Below, piece by piece: positions 19,469 through 28,452 of a DNA stretch of 64,000 nucleotides (within the stretch, counting starts at the first letter, position 1; the number at the start of each line of letters is the position of its first letter). The stretch comes from Bradyrhizobium cajani (GTDB lineage Bacteria > Pseudomonadota > Alphaproteobacteria > Rhizobiales > Xanthobacteraceae), in assembly GCF_009759665.1 (NCBI RefSeq), contig NZ_WQNE01000001.1:310001-374000 (forward strand). Direction: 5' to 3'. The notes under the pieces were generated by a model, which was not told where the DNA came from, did no database searches, and saw only the letters and a list, made by a program, of their open reading frames with translations. The translations under genes and the position numbers were made by a program.

Positions 19469-20413
19469 ATGCGTAGTTCGACAATATTTGCGACAATCAT
19501 TGCCCTCGCGGCCTCCACTCCCGTGCTCGCCGACGAGGTCAAGGTCGGCGTCGGCATCTCCGGATGGACCGGCTTCGCGCCGCTGACGCTGGCGAAGGAG
19601 GCCGGCATCTTCAAGAAGAACGGCCTCGACGTCACCATCAAGAAGATCCCGCAGAAGGACCGCCATCTCGCGATCGCCTCCGGCGACATCCAGTGCGCGG
19701 CAACGACGGTGGAGACCTGGATCTCCTGGAACGCGAACGGCGTTGCGACCAAGCAGATCTTCCAGCTCGACAAGAGCTACGGCGCCGACGGCATGGCCGT
19801 GCGCAACGATGTCGCGTCGATCAAGGACCTGAAGGGCAAGACCGTCGCGGCCTCCGCGCCCGGCACCTCGCCCTATTTCGCGCTGGCCTGGATGCTCAAG
19901 AAGAACGGCCTCTCGGTGAAGGACGTCACCGTCGTCAACCTCGAGCCCGCCGCCGCTGCGCAGGCCTTCGTCTCCGGCCAGAACGATGCTGCGATGACCT
20001 ATGAGCCGTATCTGTCGACGGTGCGCGCCGCGCCCGACAAGGGCAAGATCATCGCCACCACGCTCGACTATCCGATGGTCATGGACACCTTTGGCTGCAC
20101 GCCGAAATTCCTCACCGAGAATCCCAAGGCCGCCAAGGCGCTCGCCGACAGCTATTTCGAGGCACTCGACATGATCGCCAAGGATCAGGCCAAGGCCTAC
20201 GAGATCATGGGCGCCGACGTGAAGCAGACCGGCGAGCAGTTCGGCAACTCGGCAAAGTATCTGCGCTGGCAAGACAAGGCCGCGAACCGGAAGTTCTTCG
20301 CCGGCGATTTCCTGACCTTCAACAAGGAGGCCGCCGACCTGCTGCTCGAGATCGGCATCATCAAGGCCGCGCCGAAGGTCGAGGACCTCTTCGACGCGAG
20401 CTACATCAAGTAA
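19469..20413 (+). CDS. ABC transporter substrate-binding protein, NitT/TauT type
   Basis: A 314-aa periplasmic binding protein with a signal peptide ending in VLADE. It has the NMT1/TauA-like start VKVGVGISGWTGFAPLTLAK with IFKKNGLDV, then DLKGKTVAASAPGTSPYFAL and NDAAMTYEPYLS. AAGAGGA lies eight bases before the ATG at 19469. The ligand class of this family includes sulfonates, nitrate, pyrimidine precursors and ureides. Its position between hutC and the amidohydrolase suggests uptake of histidine, urocanate or a related N-acyl compound; that is inference. Permease and ATPase genes follow directly. Confidence 0.87.
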   Translation: MRSSTIFATIIALAASTPVLADEVKVGVGISGWTGFAPLTLAKEAGIFKKNGLDVTIKKIPQKDRHLAIASGDIQCAATTVETWISWNANGVATKQIFQLDKSYGADGMAVRNDVASIKDLKGKTVAASAPGTSPYFALAWMLKKNGLSVKDVTVVNLEPAAAAQAFVSGQNDAAMTYEPYLSTVRAAPDKGKIIATTLDYPMVMDTFGCTPKFLTENPKAAKALADSYFEALDMIAKDQAKAYEIMGADVKQTGEQFGNSAKYLRWQDKAANRKFFAGDFLTFNKEAADLLLEIGIIKAAPKVEDLFDASYIK

Positions 20414-20426
20414 CCTCTTCAACAGC

Positions 20427-20456
20427 TGCCGGTCCCGTCTCGCGGCGGGGCCGGCA
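20427..20456 (+). terminator. Hairpin between binding-protein and permease genes
   Basis: An 11-bp stem with one G-T pair (20427-20437 with 20446-20456) and an 8-base loop sits 13 bases after the binding-protein stop. No T-run follows. Such hairpins often stabilise or partially terminate the message so that the binding protein is made in excess; that role is inferred. Confidence 0.5.
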
Positions 20457-20485
20457 ATTCTGTTCACTGCCCGGATAGATCGTTG

Positions 20486-21259
20486 ATGCGTCCCCTGGAT
20501 CCCGTGACATCGAAGCAGCGCGTGGCCTACGGCTTTGCGTTCTTCGTGCTGTTCGTTGCCCTCTGGTCATGGGCGACGCTCGGCGGCCATGTGTCGAAGA
20601 CATTCCTCGCCAATCCGCTGACCATGGTGCAGGAAGGCTATGACCTCCTGGCCAGGCAGGGCTTCCTGTACGACATCGGCATGACGATCTGGCGCGTCGT
20701 CGGCGGCTTTGCGCTCGCCGCGATCATCGCTGTGCCGCTCGGCGTGCTGATGGGCGCCTACAAGCCGGTCGAGGCGTTCCTCGAACCGTTCGTCTCCTTT
20801 GCGCGCTATCTGCCGGCGTCCGCCTTCATTCCGCTCCTGATCCTGTGGGCCGGCATCGGCGAACTACAGAAGCTGCTCGTCATCTTCATCGGCTCGGTGT
20901 TCCAGGTCATCCTGATGGTCGCGGTGACCGTCGGCGCCACGCGGCGCGATCTGGTGGAGGCGGCCTACACGCTCGGCGCCAGCGACCGCGGCATCATCCG
21001 CCGTGTGCTGCTGCCCTCCTCCGCCCCCGAGATCGCCGAGATCCTGCGGCTGGTGTTGGGCTGGGCCTGGACCTACGTCATCGTCGCCGAACTGATCGGC
21101 TCGTCCTCGGGCATCGGCCACATGATCACCGACAGCCAGGCGCTGCTCAACACCGGCCAGATCATCTTCGGCATCATCGTGATCGGGCTGATCGGCCTCC
21201 TCTCGGACCTCCTGTTCAAGGCGTTCAACGCCTGGCTGTTTCCGTGGAGGCTCGCATGA
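20486..21259 (+). CDS. ABC transporter permease, TauC/SsuC type
   Basis: A 257-aa inner-membrane protein with about six helices. The EAA loop is LVEAAYTLGASDRGIIRRVL, which docks to the ATPase, and LPASAFIPLLILWAGIGELQ is a family block. The ATG at 20486 is chosen over the preceding TTG at 20483; GGATAG lies upstream. The stop overlaps the ATPase start (ATGA at 21256). It partners the binding protein at 19469 and the ATPase at 21256. Confidence 0.9.
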   Translation: MRPLDPVTSKQRVAYGFAFFVLFVALWSWATLGGHVSKTFLANPLTMVQEGYDLLARQGFLYDIGMTIWRVVGGFALAAIIAVPLGVLMGAYKPVEAFLEPFVSFARYLPASAFIPLLILWAGIGELQKLLVIFIGSVFQVILMVAVTVGATRRDLVEAAYTLGASDRGIIRRVLLPSSAPEIAEILRLVLGWAWTYVIVAELIGSSSGIGHMITDSQALLNTGQIIFGIIVIGLIGLLSDLLFKAFNAWLFPWRLA

Positions 21260-22041
21260 CCACGCTCAGAATCGAGCAAGTCTCGCGAACCTTCCCCGCG
21301 CGCCACGGCAACGCACCGACCAGGGCGCTGGAGCCGACCGACCTCACCATCGGCAACAACGACTTCGTCACCATCCTCGGTCCCTCCGGCTGCGGCAAAT
21401 CTACGTTGCTGCGCATCGTTGCGGGCCTCGATCGTCCGACCAGCGGCCGCGTCACGCTCGACGGGCGCGAGGTCACCGGCCCGGGCGCCGATCGCGGCAT
21501 GGTGTTCCAGTCCTACACGCTGTTCCCGTGGCTGACGGTGCGCGAGAACATCGCCTTTGGCCTGCGCGAGCGTGGCGTCGCGCAGGACGAGCGAAACAAG
21601 ATTGCCGACGCCCTCATCCGCCAGGTCGGATTGTCCGGCTTCGAGAACCATTGGCCGAAGCAACTCTCCGGCGGCATGCAGCAACGCACGGCAATCGCAC
21701 GCGCGCTTGCCAATGATCCGAAGATCCTTCTGCTCGACGAGCCCTTCGGCGCACTGGACAACCAGACCCGTGCCTTGATGCAGGAAATGCTGCTCGGCAT
21801 CTGGGAGCGCGACCAGAAGACCGTGCTGTTCGTGACCCACGACATCGAGGAAGCGATCTTCCTCGGCAGCCGCGTCATCGTCATGAGCGCGCGTCCCGGC
21901 CGCATCAAGGCCGAGATCAACGTGGACCTGCCGCATCCGCGCTCCTACAAGATCAAGACCACGCCCGAATTCGTCCAGCTCAAGGAACGGTTGGTCGAGG
22001 AGATCCGCACCGAGGCGCTGAAGGTTGCCGAACATGCTTGA
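21256..22041 (+). CDS. ABC transporter ATP-binding protein, TauB/SsuB type
   Basis: A 261-aa ATPase. Walker A is GPSGCGKST, the Q-loop VFQSYTLFPWLTV, the signature LSGGMQQR, Walker B ILLLDEPFGALD, and the switch His is in FVTHDIEEAIFL. All key residues are present. The C-terminus LPHPRSYKIKTTPEF is typical of the nitrate/taurine branch. It overlaps the permease by four bases upstream and the M20 hydrolase by eight bases downstream, so the four genes form one operon. Confidence 0.94.
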   Translation: MTTLRIEQVSRTFPARHGNAPTRALEPTDLTIGNNDFVTILGPSGCGKSTLLRIVAGLDRPTSGRVTLDGREVTGPGADRGMVFQSYTLFPWLTVRENIAFGLRERGVAQDERNKIADALIRQVGLSGFENHWPKQLSGGMQQRTAIARALANDPKILLLDEPFGALDNQTRALMQEMLLGIWERDQKTVLFVTHDIEEAIFLGSRVIVMSARPGRIKAEINVDLPHPRSYKIKTTPEFVQLKERLVEEIRTEALKVAEHA

Positions 22042-23266
22042 CACAAAGCCGCGCGCCGACGGGAAACGCGTTCTCGCCGATCTCAATACGCTCCGCGCTA
22101 TCGGCGCCTACAAGACCGGCGTGCACAAGCCGACCTTCTCCGAGCCGCACAAACAGTCGCTCGAGTGGTTGGTGCAGAAGCTGCCCGACGCGGGTCTCTC
22201 CGCCGCGATCGACGGCATCGGCAATGTCTTCGGCACCAGCGCAAAGTCCGGACCGAAGCTCCTGGCGGGCTCGCATCTCGAAAGTCAGAACTACGCCGGC
22301 TGGCTCGACGGCCCGCTCGGCGTCGTCTATGCGCTGGAAGCGGCGCGCGTCCTCAACGCCGATCCCGCGCTCAAAGGCGCCGTCGAAGTCGCGGCCTGGT
22401 GCGACGAGGAAGGACATTTCGGGCACTTTCTCGGCTCCCGCTCCTATGTCGGACAGGTGACCGAAGCCGACATCGATGCCACGCGCGACCGCACCAGCGG
22501 CCGCACCATGCGCGAGGCACTCGCCGACATGGGCCTCGCCGGACGCCCGCGCGTCGCCGCCGAGCCGGGACGGCACGTCGGTTATCTCGAGGCGCACATC
22601 GAGCAGGGCGATGCGCTCGAAAGCGGCGGTCTTGCGATCGGCGTCGTGACGTCCATCGTCGGCATCTGGCAGTACCGCATCAACTTCACGGGTGAGCAGA
22701 ACCACGCCGGCACCACCCGCATGGCTGTGCGGAAGGACGCGGGCCTGGCGCTGGCGAAATTCTGCGTCGCCATCGACGAACGCTTTCCGGCCGCGTGCGG
22801 GCCGCGCACGGTCTGGACCACCGGCCGCATCGCGCTCGATCCGGGTGCGCCGAGCATCATTCCTGGCGGCGCCGAAATGCTGTTCCAGATCCGCGACGAC
22901 GATCCCGCCGTGATCGCGCGGCTGGAGGCGGTGCTGCGCACGATGGCGGATGAGTTCAGTGCGAACGGTCCCTGCACAGTGGCCGTTACGAAGCTGCGGA
23001 CCGGCGCGCCCGCGATGATGAACCCCAGTTTTCAGGATGCGATCGAAGCCGCGAGCAGGGCCTTGGCCGGCGGACGATCAGTCCGTATGCCAAGCGGTGC
23101 CGGCCACGATGCGCAGATGCTGGCAACGATCATGCCCGCGGGCATGCTGTTCGTGCCGTCGATTGGCGGCATCAGCCATCATTGGACCGAGGACACCGCC
23201 GATGCCGACATCGTCACCGGCGCAGAGGTCTTCGTCGACGCCTGCCGGCGAATCCTCAGCGGCTGA
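22034..23266 (+). CDS. M20-family Zn amidohydrolase (allantoate/N-carbamoyl amino acid hydrolase type)
   Basis: A 410-aa cytoplasmic metallo-amidase of the hydantoinase/carbamoylase family. Metal and active-site blocks are GSHLESQ (H81, E83), GWLDGPLGV (D92), WCDEEGHFG (E125, E126), YLEAHIEQG, GEQNHAGTTRM and GISHHWTED. The usual HxD reads HLE here, a conservative change at the catalytic Asp. The ATG at 22034 overlaps the ATPase gene by eight bases, so import and hydrolysis are coupled. Known relatives cleave allantoate, N-carbamoyl amino acids or N-acyl amino acids. Since hutF yields N-formylglutamate and hutG is absent here, deformylation is an attractive but unproven role. Confidence 0.85.
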   Translation: MLDTKPRADGKRVLADLNTLRAIGAYKTGVHKPTFSEPHKQSLEWLVQKLPDAGLSAAIDGIGNVFGTSAKSGPKLLAGSHLESQNYAGWLDGPLGVVYALEAARVLNADPALKGAVEVAAWCDEEGHFGHFLGSRSYVGQVTEADIDATRDRTSGRTMREALADMGLAGRPRVAAEPGRHVGYLEAHIEQGDALESGGLAIGVVTSIVGIWQYRINFTGEQNHAGTTRMAVRKDAGLALAKFCVAIDERFPAACGPRTVWTTGRIALDPGAPSIIPGGAEMLFQIRDDDPAVIARLEAVLRTMADEFSANGPCTVAVTKLRTGAPAMMNPSFQDAIEAASRALAGGRSVRMPSGAGHDAQMLATIMPAGMLFVPSIGGISHHWTEDTADADIVTGAEVFVDACRRILSG

Positions 23267-23436
23267 GTTGGCGCTGTGTCCCGCATCCGCTGACCGGCTG
23301 ACGGGACGACAACGAACAGCATTCGCTCCATCATGCCCGATCCCCTAGCAGGATCGTGCAAAGCCCGACCGCTTTGGGAAAGACACTGGTTTCGCACGAG
23401 GCCTAATCTCGCGCGCCCCACGCGCGAAGGCCCACC

Positions 23437-24357
23437 ATGTCCAGGTTCTCCCCAGCAACGCCCGCCTCCATCGTCGACGCTCTGAAGGCGGTTGCCGGCA
23501 ATCCGCCGAAAGTGCGCGCGAGCTTTGCAAAGGGCTGGTGCGTTCGCGGCACCTACACCCCGTCAGATCGCGCGAGGGAGATCACGAGATCGCAGAGCTT
23601 CACAAGACCATCGCGGGTGCTGGCGCGATTCTCCGTGGGTGGCGGCAACCCCCACGTGGCCGATACCAACAGCCTCGTGCTGCGCGGCTTCAGCTTCAGG
23701 CTCGGGGATGACGATCATCGATCCGACATCCTCGCGGAAAGCGCTCCCCTGCATTTTGCGAGAACGCTCGACCAGATGCTGGCCTTCCTCGATGCGCGCA
23801 TGCCGGGAGCGGATGGCAAACCGGACACGGCGAAGGTCAAGGCGTTCTCGGCGGCCAATCCCGAAACGCTCAATCAGGCGAACTACATCGCAGCGCGTCC
23901 ACTGCCGGGAAGTCTTGCCGGCACCACCTATTGGGGCGTGCATTCCTTTCCTGCGACCAATGCCAGCAACGAGACGCGCTTCATCAAGTTCAAGATCGTC
24001 CCGGCCGGCGGTGACATCACGCTGACCGAGGACGAGGCCAGGACCAAGCCGGCCGACTTCCTGCACGACGATCTTGGCAGGCGGATCGCTGCCGGTGAGG
24101 CCCGCTTCAGCGTGATGGCACTGCTCGATCGCCCTGGCGACCCCACCATGGACGTGACCGCGCGCTGGCCGGACGAAGATGATCGTGAAGAGGTACGCCT
24201 GGGCACGATCGTGATCACGGGATTCGAACCGGACCAGGCCTGCGACGCGTCCATTTTCGATCCCGCCAATCTCGCCGACGGCATCGCTCACCCGCCGGAC
24301 GAGATCTTTGCGGCGCGGCGTGCTGCCTACACCATCTCATACGCGAAACGCCGCTGA
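23437..24357 (+). CDS. Catalase-like heme protein (SrpA family) with altered catalytic His
   Basis: A 306-aa single-domain member of the catalase-related peroxidase family, much shorter than classic catalases. Visible features are the distal Asn region ARFSVGGGNPHVADTNSLVL, FPATNASNETRF, and the C-terminal RRAAYTISYAKR, where the R-x3-Y arrangement fits the proximal heme Tyr. The distal motif that in relatives reads NHAKG is SFAKG here: codon TTT at 23524 gives Phe30 at the expected catalytic His. Heme may still bind, but normal peroxide chemistry is doubtful. The convergent AraC gene ends 22 bases away. Cytoplasmic; no signal peptide seen. Confidence 0.8.
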   Translation: MSRFSPATPASIVDALKAVAGNPPKVRASFAKGWCVRGTYTPSDRAREITRSQSFTRPSRVLARFSVGGGNPHVADTNSLVLRGFSFRLGDDDHRSDILAESAPLHFARTLDQMLAFLDARMPGADGKPDTAKVKAFSAANPETLNQANYIAARPLPGSLAGTTYWGVHSFPATNASNETRFIKFKIVPAGGDITLTEDEARTKPADFLHDDLGRRIAAGEARFSVMALLDRPGDPTMDVTARWPDEDDREEVRLGTIVITGFEPDQACDASIFDPANLADGIAHPPDEIFAARRAAYTISYAKRR

Positions 24358-24379
24358 GGACAGGCGCCCGATACTGCCG

Positions 24380-25312
24380 TCAGGTCTTGCCGTGCGCGGA
24401 GCCAAGCGCCTCGCGGCGCCACACTGCCGGGCTGACACCGACAATCGAGGAAAACACCCGCGTGAAGTGACTCTGGTTGGCGAACCCGGCCGACATCGCG
24501 ATCTCCGACAGCGGCAGGTCGCGGACGCTCATCAACTGCTTGGCGGCCTTCACGCGTTGATGAAGCAGCCATTGGTGCGGCGGCAGGCCGACGGAGATTC
24601 GAAACGCACGCGAAAAATGACTGACCGAGAGATCGAGCTCGGTCGCGATCTTCTGCAACGAGAGCTTTCCGCCGAGATCCGACTCGAGCCTCTCGCAGGC
24701 GCGCTTGGCCTGCCACGGCGCGAGACCGCCGCGCACCGGCGCCGACGCGCGCTGAAGCCCGCCGTAGGTCTGGGCGACATGGGCGGTCAGCCCGAGCATC
24801 ATGTGGTCTATGAAAAGCTGGTTGGCCTCGTCCGGCCTGCGCAGGCCTTCCTGCAGCGACGCGCCGATGTGACGGATGATTCCATCGTCATGACCGACCC
24901 CAATCTGACAGTCGAGCTCGTCGATCCGGGGCGCATTGCACTGCTCGGAGATGCTGTCGAGCGCCGAACGCGGAATGTAGAAGAACAGGGAGTGGAACGG
25001 CTTGTCGATCACATAGCGCGGGTCGCGCTTGAGGTCATAGAGATAAGTCGTGCCGGCGTGGACGTCCGCTTTCATGATGCATTTGCCACGCTCCCAGAGC
25101 TCACAGTCCGGGTAATCGTGAAGCTTCAGGCTGACGAGAAAGGCGTCTTCGGCCGTAAGCGACCCGGACAAGCCAGGCACCGGACGGTCATTCCGGGTTT
25201 CGGTGACTGCGAGCTCGGTGCTGCGCAGCGAGCGCGTGATCAGCGAAGGTGGCGCCTCGTCCAAACGCAGGAATTGCCCGAGCCTCAGTCCGTAGGCGCC
25301 TGCCTGTGTCAT
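24380..25312 (-). CDS. AraC-family transcriptional regulator
   Basis: A 310-aa regulator. The C-terminal third holds both AraC helix-turn-helix units: LSLQKIATELDLSVSHFSRAF and LPLSEIAMSAGFANQSHFTRVF, followed by the GVSPAVWRRE tail. The N-terminal part (about 1-200) is a cupin-like sensing domain with no clear ligand. The ATG at 25312 has GAAGGG upstream and is preferred over the frame start at 25363. It is not close to the three AraC proteins at 39.9, 45.7 and 52.9 kb. Target unknown; the convergent catalase-like gene is the nearest candidate. Confidence 0.9.
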   Translation of the reverse strand: MTQAGAYGLRLGQFLRLDEAPPSLITRSLRSTELAVTETRNDRPVPGLSGSLTAEDAFLVSLKLHDYPDCELWERGKCIMKADVHAGTTYLYDLKRDPRYVIDKPFHSLFFYIPRSALDSISEQCNAPRIDELDCQIGVGHDDGIIRHIGASLQEGLRRPDEANQLFIDHMMLGLTAHVAQTYGGLQRASAPVRGGLAPWQAKRACERLESDLGGKLSLQKIATELDLSVSHFSRAFRISVGLPPHQWLLHQRVKAAKQLMSVRDLPLSEIAMSAGFANQSHFTRVFSSIVGVSPAVWRREALGSAHGKT

Positions 25313-25598
25313 CGCGATTTGCCCTTCTGTGGAAGTCCGCGTGCAGGCCACAGTGTCCTGCAATTTCCGTGCGCATTATCGGACATCTGCAAGTGGCTGT
25401 CCACGCTCGCAGACCCGTCAGGCCGTCATCACTGCGACTCGTCCGCGCCAGCGCAGCAGAGCGATTTCGTAGCAACTTCAATGTGATTTGGTCTGATCTG
25501 CCAACGCGACACGCTCCGCCTGATCCGGCACCTCATCACGCATTTTCACAAACGCACGACGAAATGGCGCCGCCCCTCCTTCGACGCGCGACGTCCCG

Positions 25599-28112
25599 CT
25601 AGAACGAAGTGCCGCCGCCGAACCTGAACTCCTGGACGACGTCATATTTGCCCTTGCTGAGCGGCACGGCATAGTCGAAGCGCAGCGGCCCGAACGGCGA
25701 GGCCCAGATCAGGCCGATACCGACCGACGAGCGCACCACGTTGCCGTCGTCGTATTGCAATCCGCAGGTCGGACAGGCCGCCGTGTTGACCTCGCCCGTG
25801 GCCGACCAGGAGGTCGGTCCCTGGTAGCCCCAGAGCGAACCAGCATCGGCGTAGACCGCGCCCTTCAGGCCAACTTCCTTGGGCAGAAACCAGAACGGCA
25901 TCTGCAATTCCATGGATGCGCCCCAGTATTTCGTGCCGCCCAGCGCATCGCCGCTGGCGCCGAAGCCCGCATAGGTGATGTCGCGCGGACCAATGCCGTT
26001 GGAGGCAAAGCCGCGCACGAGGTTCGGACCCATCTGGAAATGATCCAGCATGCGCAGGTCCTGGTCGCCGATCTTGTTGAGGATACCGCCTTGGAGATGG
26101 ATCACGCTGACGATCTCGGACACCAGCGGGGTGTAATATTTGGTGTCCACGGCGGTCTTCAGATAGGTCACGTCGCCCCCTACGCCGGCGAAGTCTTGCT
26201 TGAAGTCGACCAACAGGCCGTCGGTCGGGTTCTTGGTGTTGTCGAGCGTGTTGTAGGTCAGCGTATAGCCGAGGGCCGACGTCCAGGTCCGACCGTTCGC
26301 GAGCTCCTTGCGGACCGGCAGGCTCGATTCGCCGTCGCCATAGCAGCCGTATCCATAGACGCCCGAATCGGTGGAGTTGGTCGGATCCACGCCGCCAAGA
26401 ACGCTCCTGATGTAAGCGGGAGTTGGGTTGTAGGCGAGCGACGTGTTGGACGCGTTGTTGTTGCAATTGTTGTATGCGCTGGCGAGCGTGATGCTCTGCT
26501 GATAGAGCGAGTAGCGGAGCTGGAGCGATAGATCCTCGCGCAGCGCAAGGCCCAGGCGTGGTGAGAAGCCCAGCGTCGTCACGCCGTAGCTGGTGTAGCT
26601 GTTCGACAGTTGCTGACGCCAGGACACGTCCATGCCGAGCGCCAGCCGGTAATCGAGCAGATAAGGCTCGACGAAGGACAGCGATATGCCGCGCGAATAC
26701 TGGCCGTAACTGACGGATGCCTTGCCGTAGAGGCCGCGGCCAAGCAGATTGCGCTCGGAGATCGAGACTTCGGCCAGCGCGCCGTCGGTCGTGGAGTAGC
26801 CGCCCGAGACCGAGAAGTCGCCGGTCGATTTCTCTTCGAGATCGACGATCAGGATGACGCGGTCGCTCGAGGAGCCCGGCTCCGTCGTGATCTTCACGCT
26901 CTTGAAGTAGTCGAGGTTCTTCAGGCGCCGCTCGGCCCGGTCGACCAGCGCGCGGTTGTAGGCATCGCCTTCCGAGATGTCGAACTCGCGCCGGATCACG
27001 TAGTCACGCGTGCGGCTGTTGCCGCGGACGTTGATGCGCTCGATATAGGTGCGCGGACCCTCGTCGATGTTGAACACGACCGAGACGGTGTGCGCCTCGA
27101 AGTTGCGGTCGCCGCCGGGACGGACCACGGCGAAGGCATAGCCGCGGCGCGAGGCCTCGATCTGCATCTCCTCGACCGACTTCTCGACCGATTCGACGTT
27201 GTAGAGCGAGCCGACATTGACGCGCGAATAGCCGCGCAGCGAACCCGTGTCGAAACCGGGAATGCTGGAGTGGAAGTTCACCGATCCAACCCGATACTGC
27301 TGGCCTTCCTCAATCTTGAAGGTGACGAGAAAACCCTTCTTCTCTGGATCGTATTCGGCGAGCGCGGCCACGACCTGGACGTCGGCAAAGCCGTTCTTCA
27401 GGTAGAAGCGGCGGATCAGGTCGCGGTCGGCCTCGACGCGATCGGGGTCGTAGATGTCGTTGTTGCCGAGGAAGCTGAGCAGGTTGCTCGCGTGCGTCTT
27501 GATCACGTCGCGCAGACGCGCCGCCGAGAAGGCGCTGTTGCCGACGAACTCGACCGATTTGACGCCGGTCTTGGCGCCCTCCACGATCGTGAAGATCAGA
27601 TCGACACGATTGTTCGGTTGCTCGATAACCTCGGGCGTGACCCGCACATCGTAGCGGCCGGACCGGCGATAGATCTCGGCGATGCGCAGCGTATCGGACT
27701 GTACCGTCGCCCGCGAGAAGGTCCCGCGCGGCTTGGACTGGATTTCGGCGGTGAGCTGCTCGTCCTTGATCTTCTTGTTGCCCTCGAAGGCGATGCGGCC
27801 GATCACGGCATTCTCCACCACCGACACCAGAATGCGGCCGCCCGCCTGGCTGATCTTCACGTCCTGAAACAGACCGGTTCCGATCAGCGCCTTGAGACCG
27901 TCGTCGATGGCGGGCTGATCGAGACGACCGCCGGGGCCAGGTTTGAAGTAGGAGCGGACCGTCTCGGCTTCGACGCGCCGATTGCCTTCGACAACGATGG
28001 TCTCCGTCGCTTGCGCGGCCGCCGGCTGCGGCAACAGCGCAAGCGGAACTGAACTTGCAATCGACACGCCACTCACCGCCGCAGCGACCAGCCAGGCCCG
28101 CAAAATCGACAT
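25599..28112 (-). CDS. BamA-type outer-membrane assembly factor (Omp85)
   Basis: An 837-aa outer-membrane protein with a signal peptide ending in PAAAQ. Five POTRA-like domains follow (first: ETIVVEGNRRVEAETVRSYF), then a 16-strand Omp85 barrel. The barrel contains the conserved DFSVSGGYSTTDG start, an LVRGF lock motif in GPNLVRGFASNG, and a C-terminal strand ending in FGGGTSF with terminal Phe. Its essential role is inserting beta-barrel proteins. The ATG at 28112 has GAGG upstream; the frame opens at 28196. The main bamA of alphaproteobacteria normally lies near rseP and lpxD; here the flanks are AraC and MFS genes, so this may be a second copy. Confidence 0.9.
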   Translation of the reverse strand: MSILRAWLVAAAVSGVSIASSVPLALLPQPAAAQATETIVVEGNRRVEAETVRSYFKPGPGGRLDQPAIDDGLKALIGTGLFQDVKISQAGGRILVSVVENAVIGRIAFEGNKKIKDEQLTAEIQSKPRGTFSRATVQSDTLRIAEIYRRSGRYDVRVTPEVIEQPNNRVDLIFTIVEGAKTGVKSVEFVGNSAFSAARLRDVIKTHASNLLSFLGNNDIYDPDRVEADRDLIRRFYLKNGFADVQVVAALAEYDPEKKGFLVTFKIEEGQQYRVGSVNFHSSIPGFDTGSLRGYSRVNVGSLYNVESVEKSVEEMQIEASRRGYAFAVVRPGGDRNFEAHTVSVVFNIDEGPRTYIERINVRGNSRTRDYVIRREFDISEGDAYNRALVDRAERRLKNLDYFKSVKITTEPGSSSDRVILIVDLEEKSTGDFSVSGGYSTTDGALAEVSISERNLLGRGLYGKASVSYGQYSRGISLSFVEPYLLDYRLALGMDVSWRQQLSNSYTSYGVTTLGFSPRLGLALREDLSLQLRYSLYQQSITLASAYNNCNNNASNTSLAYNPTPAYIRSVLGGVDPTNSTDSGVYGYGCYGDGESSLPVRKELANGRTWTSALGYTLTYNTLDNTKNPTDGLLVDFKQDFAGVGGDVTYLKTAVDTKYYTPLVSEIVSVIHLQGGILNKIGDQDLRMLDHFQMGPNLVRGFASNGIGPRDITYAGFGASGDALGGTKYWGASMELQMPFWFLPKEVGLKGAVYADAGSLWGYQGPTSWSATGEVNTAACPTCGLQYDDGNVVRSSVGIGLIWASPFGPLRFDYAVPLSKGKYDVVQEFRFGGGTSF

Positions 28113-28452
28113 TCCACACCTCAACAGACGTCGCCTGCTCTGAAACGAGACGGCTGTGGCCGCGGTGTGGCTTTGAGATTGCTGTACTGTTTCCAAGGAT
28201 TGAGTTTGATTTAGCGCGTCGGCAGCTTCAGTGCAGATGGCGGTAACGTTCCTTCCCGCTCAGCATGGTTCCATCGACCTGCGGCTACGTCCATCAGCCA
28301 CGCGCCCGGCGCATTTTGTCTTCGCCGCAAAGGCATCTATATAGCGGGACAGTCATCGATGACTTGCGCGCGCCGACGCGTTCGCTCCCGTTCGCACGGC
28401 AGCTCAGCCATTTTCGCTGCCGCCCGCCTCTCGTCCTTCCTTTGGAGTTCCC
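28113..28452. other. Divergent intergenic region, no gene seen
   Basis: About 340 bases between the leftward bamA-type gene and the rightward MFS gene. It must hold both promoters. I see no palindrome, RNA gene or further coding sequence that I can support. Confidence 0.5.
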
